NCBI RefSeq assembly: GCF_900142625.1
Contig: NZ_FRBN01000003.1
Coordinates: forward strand, 124,001-188,000
From: Roseovarius marisflavi
Lineage (GTDB): Bacteria; Pseudomonadota; Alphaproteobacteria; Rhodobacterales; Rhodobacteraceae
DNA length: 64,000 nt
Direction of reading: 5' to 3'
The position numbers and the translations under genes are program-made. The notes beneath the pieces were generated by a model. The model was given only the letters and a program-made list of their open reading frames with translations. It did not search any database and was not told where the DNA came from. How positions within the stretch are numbered: the stretch's first letter is position 1; the number at the start of each line of letters is the position of its first letter. Positions 1 through 9,003 of this stretch are shown here, piece by piece.

Positions 1-470
1 ACGGTCCTACCTTTGCCGAGCCGCATGACTGTATCATCGTACATCGTTCCAAGGTGACCCCGGCCAGTGTCTGGAGCCGCGATGACCCGATGTGGGAAGA
101 CGCCCGCAAACAGGCCGCCGCCGATGGGGTCGTGCTAGAGGACGGCGCCGATGAGCCGATCCGGGACGGCAACAAGGTGCGGGTCTACATGTGGTCGCAG
201 GCGCCGATGTTCAGCCTTGAAAAGTTCACGGTCAAACAGGGGGATGAGGTGACGATCTATGTCACCAACCTTGATGATGTGGATGACGTGACCCACGGGC
301 TTACCCTGTCAAACCACGGTGTCGCGATGGAAGTCGGGCCGCAGGCCACCGCCTCGGTTACCTTTACCGCCGATCGTCCGGGTGTTCACTGGTACTATTG
401 CCAGTGGTTCTGTCATGCGCTGCACATGGAAATGCGCGGTCGCATGCTGGTCGAGCCGCGGGAGGCCTGA
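1..470 (+). CDS. nosZ: Nitrous-oxide reductase NosZ, C-terminal part (gene starts before the window)
   Basis: About 155 C-terminal residues of periplasmic N2O reductase, which reduces N2O to N2. The reading frame is open from base 3, where it reads [15 protein letters not shown], a NosZ-typical stretch, so the 5' end is simply cut off by the window. The rest is the cupredoxin-fold CuA domain. The ligands are visible: His in [12 protein letters not shown], and the C-x-W-x-C-x3-H-x2-M group in [14 protein letters not shown]. The stop is at 468-470 and nosD starts 5 bp later, so nosZ and nosDFYLX are probably one operon. The catalytic CuZ domain lies outside the window. Confidence 0.96.
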   Translation, partial: GPTFAEPHDCIIVHRSKVTPASVWSRDDPMWEDARKQAAADGVVLEDGADEPIRDGNKVRVYMWSQAPMFSLEKFTVKQGDEVTIYVTNLDDVDDVTHGLTLSNHGVAMEVGPQATASVTFTADRPGVHWYYCQWFCHALHMEMRGRMLVEPREA

Positions 471-474
471 GCCG

Positions 475-1743
475 ATGCGGTGCTTCGCCCCCCTTCTGGC
501 GCTTTGCCTTTCGCTGCCCGGCCTTGCCGTGGCAGAGGAGCGCGCTGTGCCGGCCGGGGGCGGGGCGCTGGCGCTGGCCATAAAAACCGCCGGGGCGGGG
601 GATACCCTCCGCCTTGGCCCCGGTCGCCATCAGGGCGGGCTGGACATCACGCGCCCCGTGACGATTGACTGCGCGGCGGGCGCAGAGATTGACGCGGGCG
701 GGCAGGGCAGTGTTCTGACGCTTCGCGCGCCGGAGGTGACCATTTCCGGCTGTACCCTCACCGGATCAGGCAGCGATCACGAGGCGCTTGATAGCGGCAT
801 TCGCCTTCTCAAGGGGGCGGACGGCGCGCGCATTATCGGCAACCACCTGAGCGGCAACCTCTACGGCGTCGACATTCATGGCGCCCGCAACGCAAAGGTC
901 AAAGGCAACACCATCGAAGGCCGACAGGATCACCGCATGAATGCGCGCGGCAATGCTGTTTATCTCTGGGATGCGCGGGGGGCGGAGGTTGTGGGCAACG
1001 ATATCCGCTGGGGCCGTGACGGAATCTTTGTGAATACCTCGCATTCCAACGCCTTTGTCGGCAATCGCTTTCGCGACCTGCGCTTTGCGGTGCACTTTAT
1101 GTACGCCAATAAATCCGAGGTCAGGGGCAATCTGTCGATCGGCAATCACCTTGGCTATGCGGTGATGTTTTCCAAGGGCCTCAGGCTCTTGAACAATGTC
1201 TCTCTGGGGGATGCCGAGCACGGCATCATGCTGAATTACACCAATAGCTCGGAGGTGCGCGGCAACCTTGTCAGAAATGGCGGCGACCGCTGTCTGTTCA
1301 TCTACAACGCCCATAAGAACCGGGTCACCGGCAACCGGTTCGAGCGCTGCGGCATCGGCGTGCATTTCACCGCCGGCTCCGAGCGCAACGCGATCAGCGG
1401 CAACGGCTTTGTCGGCAATCGCACGCAGGTAAAATATGTCGGTTCCAAATGGCTTGACTGGAGCGATGGCGGCATCGGTAACTACTGGTCCGATTTCGCC
1501 GCCTATGACCTCAATGGCGACGGGCTTGCCGACACGCCCTATCGCCCCAACGACAGCATGGATCATATCCTGTGGACCCAGCCGTCGGCGCGGCTGCTTT
1601 TAGGCGCACCCGCGGTGCAGCTGGTGAAATGGGCGCAATCGGCCTTTCCGGCGCTCTTGCCCGGCGGGGTGATCGACAAGGCCCCGCTGATGCAGCCGGT
1701 CGATATTGCGATACCAGATTGGGAGGTCCGGCATGACGGATGA
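475..1743 (+). CDS. nosD: NosD, periplasmic beta-helix protein for CuZ maturation
   Basis: 422 aa. NosD works with the NosFY ABC transporter to deliver sulfur for assembly of the tetranuclear CuZ site of NosZ in the periplasm. Residues 1-20 form a Sec signal peptide ending LPGLAVA. Residues of about 100-330 are a run of CASH-type right-handed beta-helix repeats with recurring GN and N-x-GN turns. The ATG at 475 was chosen because it gives the signal peptide; the same frame is open upstream but there it only shadows nosZ. The gene overlaps nosF by 11 bp, which suggests translational coupling. Length and order fit nosZDFYLX. Confidence 0.95.
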   Translation: MRCFAPLLALCLSLPGLAVAEERAVPAGGGALALAIKTAGAGDTLRLGPGRHQGGLDITRPVTIDCAAGAEIDAGGQGSVLTLRAPEVTISGCTLTGSGSDHEALDSGIRLLKGADGARIIGNHLSGNLYGVDIHGARNAKVKGNTIEGRQDHRMNARGNAVYLWDARGAEVVGNDIRWGRDGIFVNTSHSNAFVGNRFRDLRFAVHFMYANKSEVRGNLSIGNHLGYAVMFSKGLRLLNNVSLGDAEHGIMLNYTNSSEVRGNLVRNGGDRCLFIYNAHKNRVTGNRFERCGIGVHFTAGSERNAISGNGFVGNRTQVKYVGSKWLDWSDGGIGNYWSDFAAYDLNGDGLADTPYRPNDSMDHILWTQPSARLLLGAPAVQLVKWAQSAFPALLPGGVIDKAPLMQPVDIAIPDWEVRHDG

Positions 1744-2638
1744 CACGCGGGCCCTCACGGTCTCGGCCCTGACGAAGAGCTACGGAAAGGCCGAGGTTCT
1801 CGGCGGCATCGACCTTAACCTTGCCGCCGGGGAGCGGGTTGCGCTTTTGGGGCATAACGGCGCCGGAAAATCCACCCTGATCAAGCTTGTGCTTGGGTTG
1901 ATCCGGCCCAGTTGCGGCCAGATCCGTGTTGCCGGTCACACCCCCGGCAGCATGGCCGCGCGCAGCGCCACCGCCTATCTGCCCGAACAGGTGGCCTTTC
2001 ACAAATCCCTGACCGGGCGCGAACAGCTTACGACCTTTGCGCGGCTGGCGGGCGAGCACCCCAAGACCGTTGCCCCCCTGCTTGAGCGTGTCGGTCTGGC
2101 CGAAGCCGCTGACCGGCGCATCGGCACATGGTCCAAGGGCATGCGGCAACGCCTTGGGCTGGCGCAGGCCCTGCTGGGGCGTCGCCGCGTGGCCCTGCTG
2201 GACGAGCCGACCAGCGGGCTTGACCCGATATCGCGCCACGATCTTTACGCGGTGATCGCGGAGATGGCCGCAGGCGGCACCGCCGTTTTGATCGCCAGCC
2301 ACGCCCTGACCGAACTAGAGGCGCGCACCGACCGGATCGCGATCATGCGCAAAGGGCGGCTGGTGGCCGATGATACCCTGCCGGGCCTCAGCCAGAAGGC
2401 AGGCCTTCCGACCCGTATCCGCCTGACGGCGCGTGACGGGGCGGCGGAAGCGGTGCAGGCGCAATTGGGCGGCACGCGGGTCAATGGCTGTGCGGTCGAG
2501 CTCAGTTGTACCGCCGATCAGAAGATGGCCCAGCTTGCGCGCATCTCGGGGCTTGGCGATGCGGTGCGGGATGTCGAGATGGCCCCGCCCAGCCTTGAGG
2601 ATATCTACCGTCACTATTGTGGGGAGGCCCGCCAATGA
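1733..2638 (+). CDS. nosF: NosF, ABC transporter ATPase for CuZ assembly
   Basis: 301 aa cytoplasmic ABC ATPase that powers NosY. Walker A is GHNGAGKST (residues 40-48). The signature region reads SKGMRQR, in place of LSGGQ, followed by Walker B VALLDEP and a switch His in IASHALTELE. The C-terminal third (about 215-301) is the accessory domain found in NosF. The start is the ATG at 1733, which begins inside the end of nosD; an earlier in-frame start would give a meaningless N-terminal extension. The stop overlaps the nosY start by 4 bp (ATGA). Confidence 0.95.
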   Translation: MTDDTRALTVSALTKSYGKAEVLGGIDLNLAAGERVALLGHNGAGKSTLIKLVLGLIRPSCGQIRVAGHTPGSMAARSATAYLPEQVAFHKSLTGREQLTTFARLAGEHPKTVAPLLERVGLAEAADRRIGTWSKGMRQRLGLAQALLGRRRVALLDEPTSGLDPISRHDLYAVIAEMAAGGTAVLIASHALTELEARTDRIAIMRKGRLVADDTLPGLSQKAGLPTRIRLTARDGAAEAVQAQLGGTRVNGCAVELSCTADQKMAQLARISGLGDAVRDVEMAPPSLEDIYRHYCGEARQ

Positions 2639-3459
2639 TTACCCGTATCCTTGCCATCGCCATGGCCGAGTTCCGTATCCAGCTGCGCAATCGCTGGCTA
2701 GTGTCGGCGACGTCTCTGATGACGCTATTTGCGCTGGCGCTGACCTTTGCGGGATCGGCGCCGACGGGCAGCCTTGGGGTCGACCTGCTGACCGTTTCGG
2801 TGGCCTCGATGACGACGCTGGCGGTCTATCTCGCGCCGTTTCTGGCCTTGATGATCGGTTTTGACGCCATCGCAGGCGAGGCCGAGCGCGGCACGCTGGG
2901 GCTGGTGCTGACCTATCCGCTGCGCCGGGGCGAGATGCTCCTGGGGAAATTCGCGGCCCATCTTTTGGTGCTGAGCATTGCGATTGCGCTGGGCCTTGCC
3001 TCTGCGGGGGTTGCGGCGGCGCTTGCAGGCGGTGCCGGTGCTGATAGCGTGCTGGCGCTCGTTCGCCTTATTGCGACGGCGATCCTTCTGGGGGCGTGTT
3101 TTCTGGCACTTGGCTATGCCGCCTCTGCGCTCTCGAACAGTGTTGCCGGGGCGGCGGGGCTTGCCGTTGGAATGTGGCTGGTGCTGGTGGTGCTTTACGA
3201 TCTGGGGCTTTTGGGGGCGCTGGTGTTTGACGATGGCGGGGCGTTCACGCGCCATGTCTTTCCCTGGCTTCTGGCCGCCAACCCGGCGGATGCGTTTCGC
3301 CTCTGGAACGTGGCTGGTTCACAGCAGGTGGCGCTGGTTTCGGGCATGGCGGGGGCCGGGGCGGCCTTGCCAGTCTGGGCGGCACCGCTGTCGCTGTTTC
3401 TCTGGCCGTTGCTGGCCCTCGGGCTGGCCCGCGCCGCCTTTGCGAGGGTCGAGCCATGA
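2635..3459 (+). CDS. nosY: NosY, ABC transporter permease for CuZ assembly
   Basis: 274 aa integral membrane partner of NosF and NosD. About six hydrophobic segments are visible, the first at about residues 20-42, with the ABC-2-type permease pattern (IAGEAERGTLGLVLTYPLRR after the second helix). Together with NosD it forms the NosDFY complex that handles a sulfur species needed for CuZ. The start at 2635 overlaps the nosF stop, and the stop overlaps the nosL start at 3456. Confidence 0.94.
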   Translation: MITRILAIAMAEFRIQLRNRWLVSATSLMTLFALALTFAGSAPTGSLGVDLLTVSVASMTTLAVYLAPFLALMIGFDAIAGEAERGTLGLVLTYPLRRGEMLLGKFAAHLLVLSIAIALGLASAGVAAALAGGAGADSVLALVRLIATAILLGACFLALGYAASALSNSVAGAAGLAVGMWLVLVVLYDLGLLGALVFDDGGAFTRHVFPWLLAANPADAFRLWNVAGSQQVALVSGMAGAGAALPVWAAPLSLFLWPLLALGLARAAFARVEP

Positions 3460-3968
3460 AACGTCTTCTGCTTGCAACCCTCCTGCTTGCCGCCTGTAAA
3501 GAGGAGACGGCGCAAGCGCCCGATCCGATCGCCATGACCGCCGACGCCCTGAGCCACTTTTGCCTGATGCAGGTCGACAGCCACCCCGGCCCCAAGGCGC
3601 AGATTCACCTCAAGGGCCTGCCCGAGCCGATCTTTTTCGCGCAGATGCGCGACGCGCTTGCCTATGTGAAGGGGCCGGAACGTGACGCAGATATCCTTGC
3701 CTTCTATGTCAGCGACATGGGCGCGGCGGAAAGTTGGCAGAGCCCCGGCATTGACAATTGGGTCGCCGCGCAAACGGTCAGCTTCGTGGTCGGCGCCGAT
3801 GTCAGCGGTGGCATGGGCGCGCCAGAAATCGTGCCGTTTGCCGACCCCGCCGCAGCCGAGGATTTTGCCGCCCGCAAAGGTGGCAGGGTGATGAGCCTGT
3901 CCGAGATCCCGGCGGAGCTTGTGCTTGCCCCGGTCGATGTCATTTTCAATGAGGAGGCCCCGACATGA
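3456..3968 (+). CDS. nosL: NosL, copper-chaperone lipoprotein
   Basis: 170 aa. NosL is an outer-membrane- or periplasm-facing lipoprotein that binds Cu(I) and hands copper to apo-NosZ. A lipobox (LLLAAC, lipidated Cys14) ends a short signal peptide. The family core is seen in the Cys-x-Met motif CLM near residue 34, followed by DSHPGPKAQIHLKG, which matches the HPGPKAQI block of NosL proteins. ATGA overlaps with both nosY and nosX place it in the nos operon. Confidence 0.92.
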   Translation: MKRLLLATLLLAACKEETAQAPDPIAMTADALSHFCLMQVDSHPGPKAQIHLKGLPEPIFFAQMRDALAYVKGPERDADILAFYVSDMGAAESWQSPGIDNWVAAQTVSFVVGADVSGGMGAPEIVPFADPAAAEDFAARKGGRVMSLSEIPAELVLAPVDVIFNEEAPT

Positions 3969-4855
3969 CCCCGACCCGCCGCCGTTTCCTGAGCATTTGC
4001 GCAGCCGCCCTGGCCCTGCCGGGCGCGGCTATGGCGTTGACGCAAACCGCGCGCTGGAGCGGGGTTGCGCTTGGCGCGCCAGCCTCGGTGACGCTTGTCG
4101 GCATAAGCGCGATTGACGCCCGCCCGGTCTTTGCCCGGCTTGAGGCCGAGCTTGCGCGGCTTGAACGTATCTTTAGCTTATACCGCCCCGACAGCGCAGT
4201 TGTGCGCCTCAATCACACCGGTCACCTTGCCGCGCCGCCGCCCGAATTGCTGGGCGTTCTGACGTTGGCGGACAGGATACACGGCGCGACCGAAGGGGTC
4301 TTTGACCCCACGGTTCAGCCGCTCTGGAATGCCTTGGCCAATGGCGGCGATGTCGCCGCGGCGCGCCACTCTGTCGGCTGGAAGGGGCTGCGCTTTGATG
4401 CGCAGGAGGTCCGTTTCACCCGCCCCGGCATGGCGCTGACGCTCAACGGTATTGCACAGGGCGAGATCACCGACCGCATCGCGGCGCTGCTCGGCGGGCA
4501 GGGATTTGGCGATATTCTTGTGGATATCGGTGAAATCGTCGGGCGCGGTCATCGCCCCGACGCCACCCCCTGGCAGGCCGGGATTGCCACGCCAGAGGGC
4601 GACATCCTGGAGCGCGTCACCCTGAGCGACCGCGCCCTCGCCACATCGGCGCCCAAAGGCACGCGCCTTACGCCGGATCAGGGTCATATCCTTGGCCCAC
4701 AGGGGCAGGCGCCCTGCCACAGCCTCGTGAGCCTGTCGGCGCCAAGCGCGGCTTTGGCGGATGGGCTTTCGACCGCGCTTTGCCTGCTTGACGGGCCGTC
4801 GGCGCAAGCGGCTGTGGCGCGCTTTGCGGGCGCGAAAATCGAAATCATTGCCTGA
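3965..4855 (+). CDS. nosX: NosX, ApbE-type FAD:protein FMN transferase
   Basis: 296 aa. NosX is a periplasmic ApbE-family flavinyl transferase that attaches FMN covalently to a Thr of NosR, and probably also to the related NirI encoded at 15191. The N-terminus carries a Tat signal (RRRFLS, followed by a hydrophobic stretch to about residue 24). ApbE features include the region ERIFSLYRPDSAVVRLN, the FDPTVQPLW block, and the NGIAQGEITD substrate/Mg site. The usual GG of the next ApbE block appears as VDIGEIV. The gene ends the overlapping nosDFYLX run; a 32-bp gap with RBS AGAGGAG follows. Confidence 0.93.
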   Translation: MTPTRRRFLSICAAALALPGAAMALTQTARWSGVALGAPASVTLVGISAIDARPVFARLEAELARLERIFSLYRPDSAVVRLNHTGHLAAPPPELLGVLTLADRIHGATEGVFDPTVQPLWNALANGGDVAAARHSVGWKGLRFDAQEVRFTRPGMALTLNGIAQGEITDRIAALLGGQGFGDILVDIGEIVGRGHRPDATPWQAGIATPEGDILERVTLSDRALATSAPKGTRLTPDQGHILGPQGQAPCHSLVSLSAPSAALADGLSTALCLLDGPSAQAAVARFAGAKIEIIA

Positions 4856-4887
4856 CATTCATCCCCAACCAAAGAGGAGAACGACCC

Positions 4888-5268
4888 ATGAAAACCACCC
4901 TTATGACAGCCGCCGCACTGGTACTGGCGCTTGGTGCGCCGGCCTTTGCCGAAGGCGACGCCGAGGCGGGCGAGAAGGTGTTCAAGAAATGCAAGGCCTG
5001 CCATCAGGTGGGCGAGGACGCCAAGAACCGCGTCGGCCCGGTTCTGAATGGCATCGTCGGGCAACCGGCGGGGGCCTTGGAGGATTTCAAATACTCATCG
5101 GTCCTGCAGGAGCGCGCCGCCGAGGGGCTTGTCTGGACCAAAGAAGAGCTGAGCGCCTTTCTGGCCAGCCCGAAGAAATATATGAAGGGCACCAAGATGT
5201 CTTTTGCCGGGCTGCGCAAGGACGATGATATCGAAGACGTCATCGCCTATCTGGCGACCTTCGAATAA
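4888..5268 (+). CDS. Class I c-type cytochrome (c2/c550-like)
   Basis: 126 aa periplasmic monoheme cytochrome. The signal peptide is residues 1-21 (ending PAFA). The heme site is C35-K-A-C38-H39, and the probable sixth ligand is the Met in KMSFAGL near residue 110. The c2/c550-type features G-E-K-V-F-K-K-C and VGPVLNGIVG are present. It follows nosX by 32 bp with a good RBS (AGAGGAG), so it is probably expressed with the nos genes and could donate electrons to NosZ, NirS or Nor. The exact partner cannot be told from sequence. Confidence 0.9.
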   Translation: MKTTLMTAAALVLALGAPAFAEGDAEAGEKVFKKCKACHQVGEDAKNRVGPVLNGIVGQPAGALEDFKYSSVLQERAAEGLVWTKEELSAFLASPKKYMKGTKMSFAGLRKDDDIEDVIAYLATFE

Positions 5269-5286
5269 CGCCGCGGTCTGCCGTCA

Positions 5287-5318
5287 CCGGTCGCCCCGCA
5301 TCACGCCGGGGCGGCCGG
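5287..5318. terminator. Bidirectional terminator-like hairpin between the nos and nir operons
   Basis: GC-rich inverted repeat in the 52-bp gap between two convergent genes. CGCCCCG (5292-5298) pairs with CGGGGCG (5307-5313). An outer CCGG pair (5287-5290 with 5315-5318) extends the stem across one T-G step. On the plus strand it is followed by TTTCATTT. Position and structure suit a shared terminator for the nos-cytochrome and nir operons. Confidence 0.6.
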
Positions 5319-5320
5319 TT

Positions 5321-5554
5321 TCATTTGCGCTCCTCGGCCTCGTCCATCAGGCCGCGCACCCATTTCGTCACCCACCAGTTGACCGGCAGGGCCAGCGGAA
5401 CACAGGCAAGAAGCGCGCTCACCGGCGAGAGTGCTGGCAGGCCAATCGCCTGCCACATCAAGCCCAGCATGAACAGGTTGATCGCCACCGCCAATGCGGT
5501 GAACGGGTAGAGCAGCAGGTAGAGCCTTGTCTGGTTTTGGCCGGTGTCGGTCAT
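5321..5554 (-). CDS. Small two-helix membrane protein at the end of the nir operon (NnrT/DUF2798-like?)
   Basis: 77 aa with two hydrophobic segments (about residues 11-31 and 41-58) separated by a short loop. A conserved-looking C-terminal stretch, PVNWWVTKWVRGL, has several Trp residues. It overlaps the upstream chelatase gene by 4 bp (ATGA), so it is the last gene of the nir operon. Small proteins of this shape occur near denitrification genes under the name NnrT, and DUF2798 proteins share the two-helix form, but I cannot assign it firmly. No function is claimed beyond an inner-membrane protein co-expressed with heme d1 synthesis. Confidence 0.6.
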   Translation of the reverse strand: MTDTGQNQTRLYLLLYPFTALAVAINLFMLGLMWQAIGLPALSPVSALLACVPLALPVNWWVTKWVRGLMDEAEERK

Positions 5555-6252
5555 GCCGTCACACGCGCGCGCATCAAGGCCCGCGCCACCAGAGCCGCCA
5601 CAGCGGGCGCACAGCCGATCGGCGCAAGCGCGACACCTTTGTAATCCGCCCCGTCCAGAGCTTCGGGGATATCATCCATCACATGGCCGCCCCTGGCGGC
5701 AAAGAATGGCAAACAGATTGCCTTGGGGCCAAGATCAAGCGCCACATCGGCCAGATAGGGCGCCTCCTCGACAAAGCCGACGCGGATCCCGGCAAAGGCA
5801 ATCAGTTGCGAAAGGGCGCTTGCAAAGGCCTGCGTGTCGCGCGCCGAATTGCGGCTGCGGCCCGAGCCATGCGCGGCGATGAAAAGCCGGGTCTCGCCGG
5901 GCTGCCAGCCCTCGCGGGCGAGGGTGGCGCGCAGCACATCTGCCGCCATCCCCGGCAGGCCGGGATCAAGCCCCAGAGGCGGCAAAATATCCGCCTGCCT
6001 GTCGCGCAGGCGCTTGCGAAGCTCGTCGCCGGTGAACCAGCCGGCGGTCATGAACAGCGGATAGACCAGAGGACGCGGCCCCGCCGCCGTTAATGCGGCC
6101 TCAAGCGCGCCGGGCTTGGCCAAGGTCGCGCCTGTAACCTGCCAGCCGGGCAGGGCGCGCGCCACCTCGGCGGCAAGGGCCGCGAGCGTGGCCTCGGCCG
6201 GGTCCGGATCAGAGGGCTGTCCGTGGCTGACGATGATTGCGCTGCTGCTCAA
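5551..6252 (-). CDS. CbiX/SirB-like sirohydrochlorin chelatase
   Basis: 233 aa two-lobed CbiX-family protein. The N-lobe begins IIVSHGQP (His10), but where the family has its second metal-binding His this lobe has Trp (AGWFTGDEL, W72), so it looks degenerate. The C-lobe keeps both His: AAHGSGRS (H128) and GGHVMDDIPEAL (H190). CbiX/SirB proteins insert Co2+ or Fe2+ into sirohydrochlorin. Heme d1 is made from siroheme, so a chelatase in the nir operon, overlapping nirN and the next gene by 4 bp each, could supply the iron-insertion step. Family assignment is firm; metal and role are inferred. Confidence 0.85.
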   Translation of the reverse strand: MSSSAIIVSHGQPSDPDPAEATLAALAAEVARALPGWQVTGATLAKPGALEAALTAAGPRPLVYPLFMTAGWFTGDELRKRLRDRQADILPPLGLDPGLPGMAADVLRATLAREGWQPGETRLFIAAHGSGRSRNSARDTQAFASALSQLIAFAGIRVGFVEEAPYLADVALDLGPKAICLPFFAARGGHVMDDIPEALDGADYKGVALAPIGCAPAVAALVARALMRARVTA

Positions 6253-7811
6253 TGGCTTGTTCCTTCCGAGAATGTGATCTTGTTGAAAACATTGTATTTT
6301 CCAGAGGGCTTACGCATTGCCAGCCGGGTCACCTCTTCCAGCGTTCTGGCATCATAGACGATGACCGCGCCGTCGTCTTCCCAGACCGACACAAGGGCAT
6401 GGCTGCCGTCGCGGGTAAATTCGACATGCGCCACCGTGGCCCCCGGAACAGGGCGCAGGGTTTTGACAATCTCAAGGCTTTGCTTGTCGATCACATGCAT
6501 CACGTCCTTGTTCGGGCCAAAGAACACGTCTGCCCAGAAGTAGGGCGAATTTTCGTGACTTCTCAGGAAAAACCCCGGCCCGTCGGTCTTGATGGTCTGG
6601 ATCAGCTTCCAGGTTTCGGTGTCGATCACCGACAGCATGGCCTCTTTCAGATGCGGCGTGGCCATCACCCGGCGGCCGTCACGCAGCCAGGATATGCCGG
6701 ACCCCAGATGCGGCATGCCGGGCAGCGGCAATTCGGCAATCTCGCGGCCCACATTCAGGTTCACCACCACGCCGCGCCCGGTGTTGCGCGCCGCGCCCAT
6801 CAGGTGGCGGTAATCATCGGTGAAAAAGAAATCGTCCAGCGGCTCGGTGATCTCAATCCGGCGGCGGGCAAACAGCCCCTCGGACGACGCGATCGCCTCG
6901 ATCATGCCTTTCTCGCGGCTGTGCACAAATCCCTCATAGACCGGGTCGGCATCGGGATTGGTCGCCACCTCCCAGATTTCGGGGGTGTCTTTCAGGGCCA
7001 GAATAAAGCTCTGACGTTGCGGGGCCTGATAAACCGCTGAAACCCGGCTTTTCGTGCCATCCTTGCCCACGACCGGCATCACCCGCTCAACGCTCAGGTC
7101 TTCGGTCGACAGCAGGCTCAGCGTCATCGGCAGGTAATTGGCCACTGCCAGATGTTTGCCATCGGCGCTGATCGCGATGTTGCGGCTGTTTAGCCCGGCG
7201 CGCACGCGGCCCACCTGATGCAGCGACCAGATGTCGTATTTCTGCACCCAGCCATCGCGTGACATGATGAAAACATAGCGCCCGTCGGGGCTGAATTTTG
7301 GCCCGCCATGCACGGCAAAGGGGGTCTCGAAGCGGTCGAGCACGGCAAAGGTGTCGCCATCCAGAACGCTGACATGGTGATCGCCGGTTTCCACCACCAG
7401 CGTGATATTCAGCGGATCGGCGTCAAACACCGGCGCATCTGCGACGCTGTAATCGGGATCGAACCAGCGGGTTTGCGCAATCTCCTCGGTGCCCCAGCCG
7501 GGCACATGCGCCAGCGGTGTATGCAGCCAGGTCGCCAGCTCGGTGATGTCCTGCGCGCCCAGCACCGCGGCAAAGGCGGGCATCTGGGTCGCCACCCGGC
7601 CATGGGTGATCACCTTTTCAAGGTTCGGCCCGCGCATCCGGCCCAATGTCTCGGGGATCAACGCAGGCCCGGTGCCGCCCAGCCGGTCGGCCCCGTGGCA
7701 GGCGGCGCACTCGGTTGTGTAAATCTGCGCCGGATCGGCCTTGGCTGACACGGCCCCCCAAAAAATTGTGCCCAGCAAAAGCGCGCTAGTTAAAGCGATG
7801 GATCGGGTCAT
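6249..7811 (-). CDS. nirN: NirN, cytochrome c / d1-type protein for heme d1 maturation
   Basis: 520 aa periplasmic protein with the layout of cd1 nitrite reductase. It has a signal peptide (residues 1-25), a cytochrome c domain (C35-A-A-C38-H39) and an eight-bladed cytochrome d1-type beta-propeller from about residue 120. In other species NirN oxidises dihydro-heme d1 to heme d1 and passes it to NirS. Closest to nirN rather than nirS by operon position after nirJ and by divergence from the true nirS at 13325. The start overlaps the end of nirJ by 26 bp, and the stop overlaps the chelatase start by 4 bp. Confidence 0.93.
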   Translation of the reverse strand: MTRSIALTSALLLGTIFWGAVSAKADPAQIYTTECAACHGADRLGGTGPALIPETLGRMRGPNLEKVITHGRVATQMPAFAAVLGAQDITELATWLHTPLAHVPGWGTEEIAQTRWFDPDYSVADAPVFDADPLNITLVVETGDHHVSVLDGDTFAVLDRFETPFAVHGGPKFSPDGRYVFIMSRDGWVQKYDIWSLHQVGRVRAGLNSRNIAISADGKHLAVANYLPMTLSLLSTEDLSVERVMPVVGKDGTKSRVSAVYQAPQRQSFILALKDTPEIWEVATNPDADPVYEGFVHSREKGMIEAIASSEGLFARRRIEITEPLDDFFFTDDYRHLMGAARNTGRGVVVNLNVGREIAELPLPGMPHLGSGISWLRDGRRVMATPHLKEAMLSVIDTETWKLIQTIKTDGPGFFLRSHENSPYFWADVFFGPNKDVMHVIDKQSLEIVKTLRPVPGATVAHVEFTRDGSHALVSVWEDDGAVIVYDARTLEEVTRLAMRKPSGKYNVFNKITFSEGTSH

Positions 7812-9003
7812 GTTTCTTGCCTCTGAACGGGGTTACGGTCAGTCGTTCGCCCGCACCTGTCACGCCGATTTCGCGATCACTCAGGTAACAGGCCGGATCT
7901 TCGGCCCAGGGGTCGCCGGTCAGTTGCAGCGCGCGAATGCGGGTATTGCCGCCGCAGACGGACTTGAACGCACAGGCCCCGCAGCGCCCCTTGAGCGGGC
8001 GGGGCCGCAACCGCAGCTGCGCCAGCATCGGGTCGTCCCCCGTCCAGAGCGTCGAGAACGGCGTGACCTTGACGTTGCCGACCGTATAATCCGACCAATA
8101 GGTATCCGGGTGCACCCGCCCCAGCGTGTCGATATTGGCCACGCCCAGCCCAGAGGAATTGCCGCCCCAGGCCTCAAGGTGATCGCGCAGATTCGCGACG
8201 CGCGCCTCGTCGAAATGCCGCTCGGCCCACCGCAGCATATAGACTGCGTCGGCGTCGTTGTTGCCGGTCACGATATCCAGCGGCGCATTCTCGGCCACGC
8301 CCACCCAGGCGCGGTCAATCAGCTCGTCCAGGGCCCGGCGGGTATGGGCATGCACCGCATCCTCGCCCCGGTTCTTGTCGCCGCGCCCGGCATAGACAAG
8401 ATGGCTGAGGTAGAATTTATCCACGCCCTCGTCGTCGCAAAGCTGCAACAGATCAGGCAGTTGCGCGGCATTGTCGCGGGTCAGGGTAAAGCGCAGGCCC
8501 ACCTTGATGCCGCGCTTCTTGCATTCGCGTACCCCGCGCACCGCCTGATCAAAGGCGCCATCGACACCGCGGAACCAGTCGTTTGTCTTGCCGATTCCGT
8601 CGATGGAGATGCCGACATACTGAAACCCGATTTCGGCCACCCGGTCGGCGGCCTCGCCGTGGATCTGGGTGCCGTTTGTGCTGAGCGCCAGAAACCGGAT
8701 CTTTTTGCGCGCGGCCTCGGCCACCTCGAAGAAATCGAACCGTCCCATCGGCTCGCCGCCCGACAGGATCAGCGCCGGAATGTTGAAATCCCCCAGATCG
8801 TCCAGCACGCCCATCGCCTGTTCGTGGCTCAGCTCGCCGGGAAAATCGACATCCGCCGAAACCGTATAGCAATGGCGGCATTTCAGGTTGCAGCGCCGCG
8901 TCAGGTTCCAGATCACCACCGGCTTCACCGCCCCCGCGCCGCGCCGCGCGCGCACCGGTGTCGGATTTACCAATTGTTGCATATATTCCGAGAGGCGAAA
9001 CAT
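7786..9003 (-). CDS. nirJ: NirJ, radical SAM enzyme of heme d1 synthesis
   Basis: 405 aa cytoplasmic radical SAM protein. The SAM [4Fe-4S] motif is C38-x3-C42-x2-C45 (CNLKCRHC). The SAM-binding GGEP motif follows in [13 protein letters not shown]-terminal SPASM-like Cys cluster ([12 protein letters not shown] and a later Cys) implies extra iron-sulfur binding. NirJ removes the two propionate side chains of didecarboxysiroheme and installs the keto groups of heme d1. The start ATG shares one base with the nirH stop (TGATG), so the two are translationally coupled. Confidence 0.95.
   Translation of the reverse strand: MFRLSEYMQQLVNPTPVRARRGAGAVKPVVIWNLTRRCNLKCRHCYTVSADVDFPGELSHEQAMGVLDDLGDFNIPALILSGGEPMGRFDFFEVAEAARKKIRFLALSTNGTQIHGEAADRVAEIGFQYVGISIDGIGKTNDWFRGVDGAFDQAVRGVRECKKRGIKVGLRFTLTRDNAAQLPDLLQLCDDEGVDKFYLSHLVYAGRGDKNRGEDAVHAHTRRALDELIDRAWVGVAENAPLDIVTGNNDADAVYMLRWAERHFDEARVANLRDHLEAWGGNSSGLGVANIDTLGRVHPDTYWSDYTVGNVKVTPFSTLWTGDDPMLAQLRLRPRPLKGRCGACAFKSVCGGNTRIRALQLTGDPWAEDPACYLSDREIGVTGAGERLTVTPFRGKKHDPIHRFN

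Noticed and set aside
6249-7811. Possibility that this is a second nirS
   Set aside because: The c domain and propeller are shared with NirS, but the place after nirJ and its divergence from the real NirS at 13325 fit NirN.
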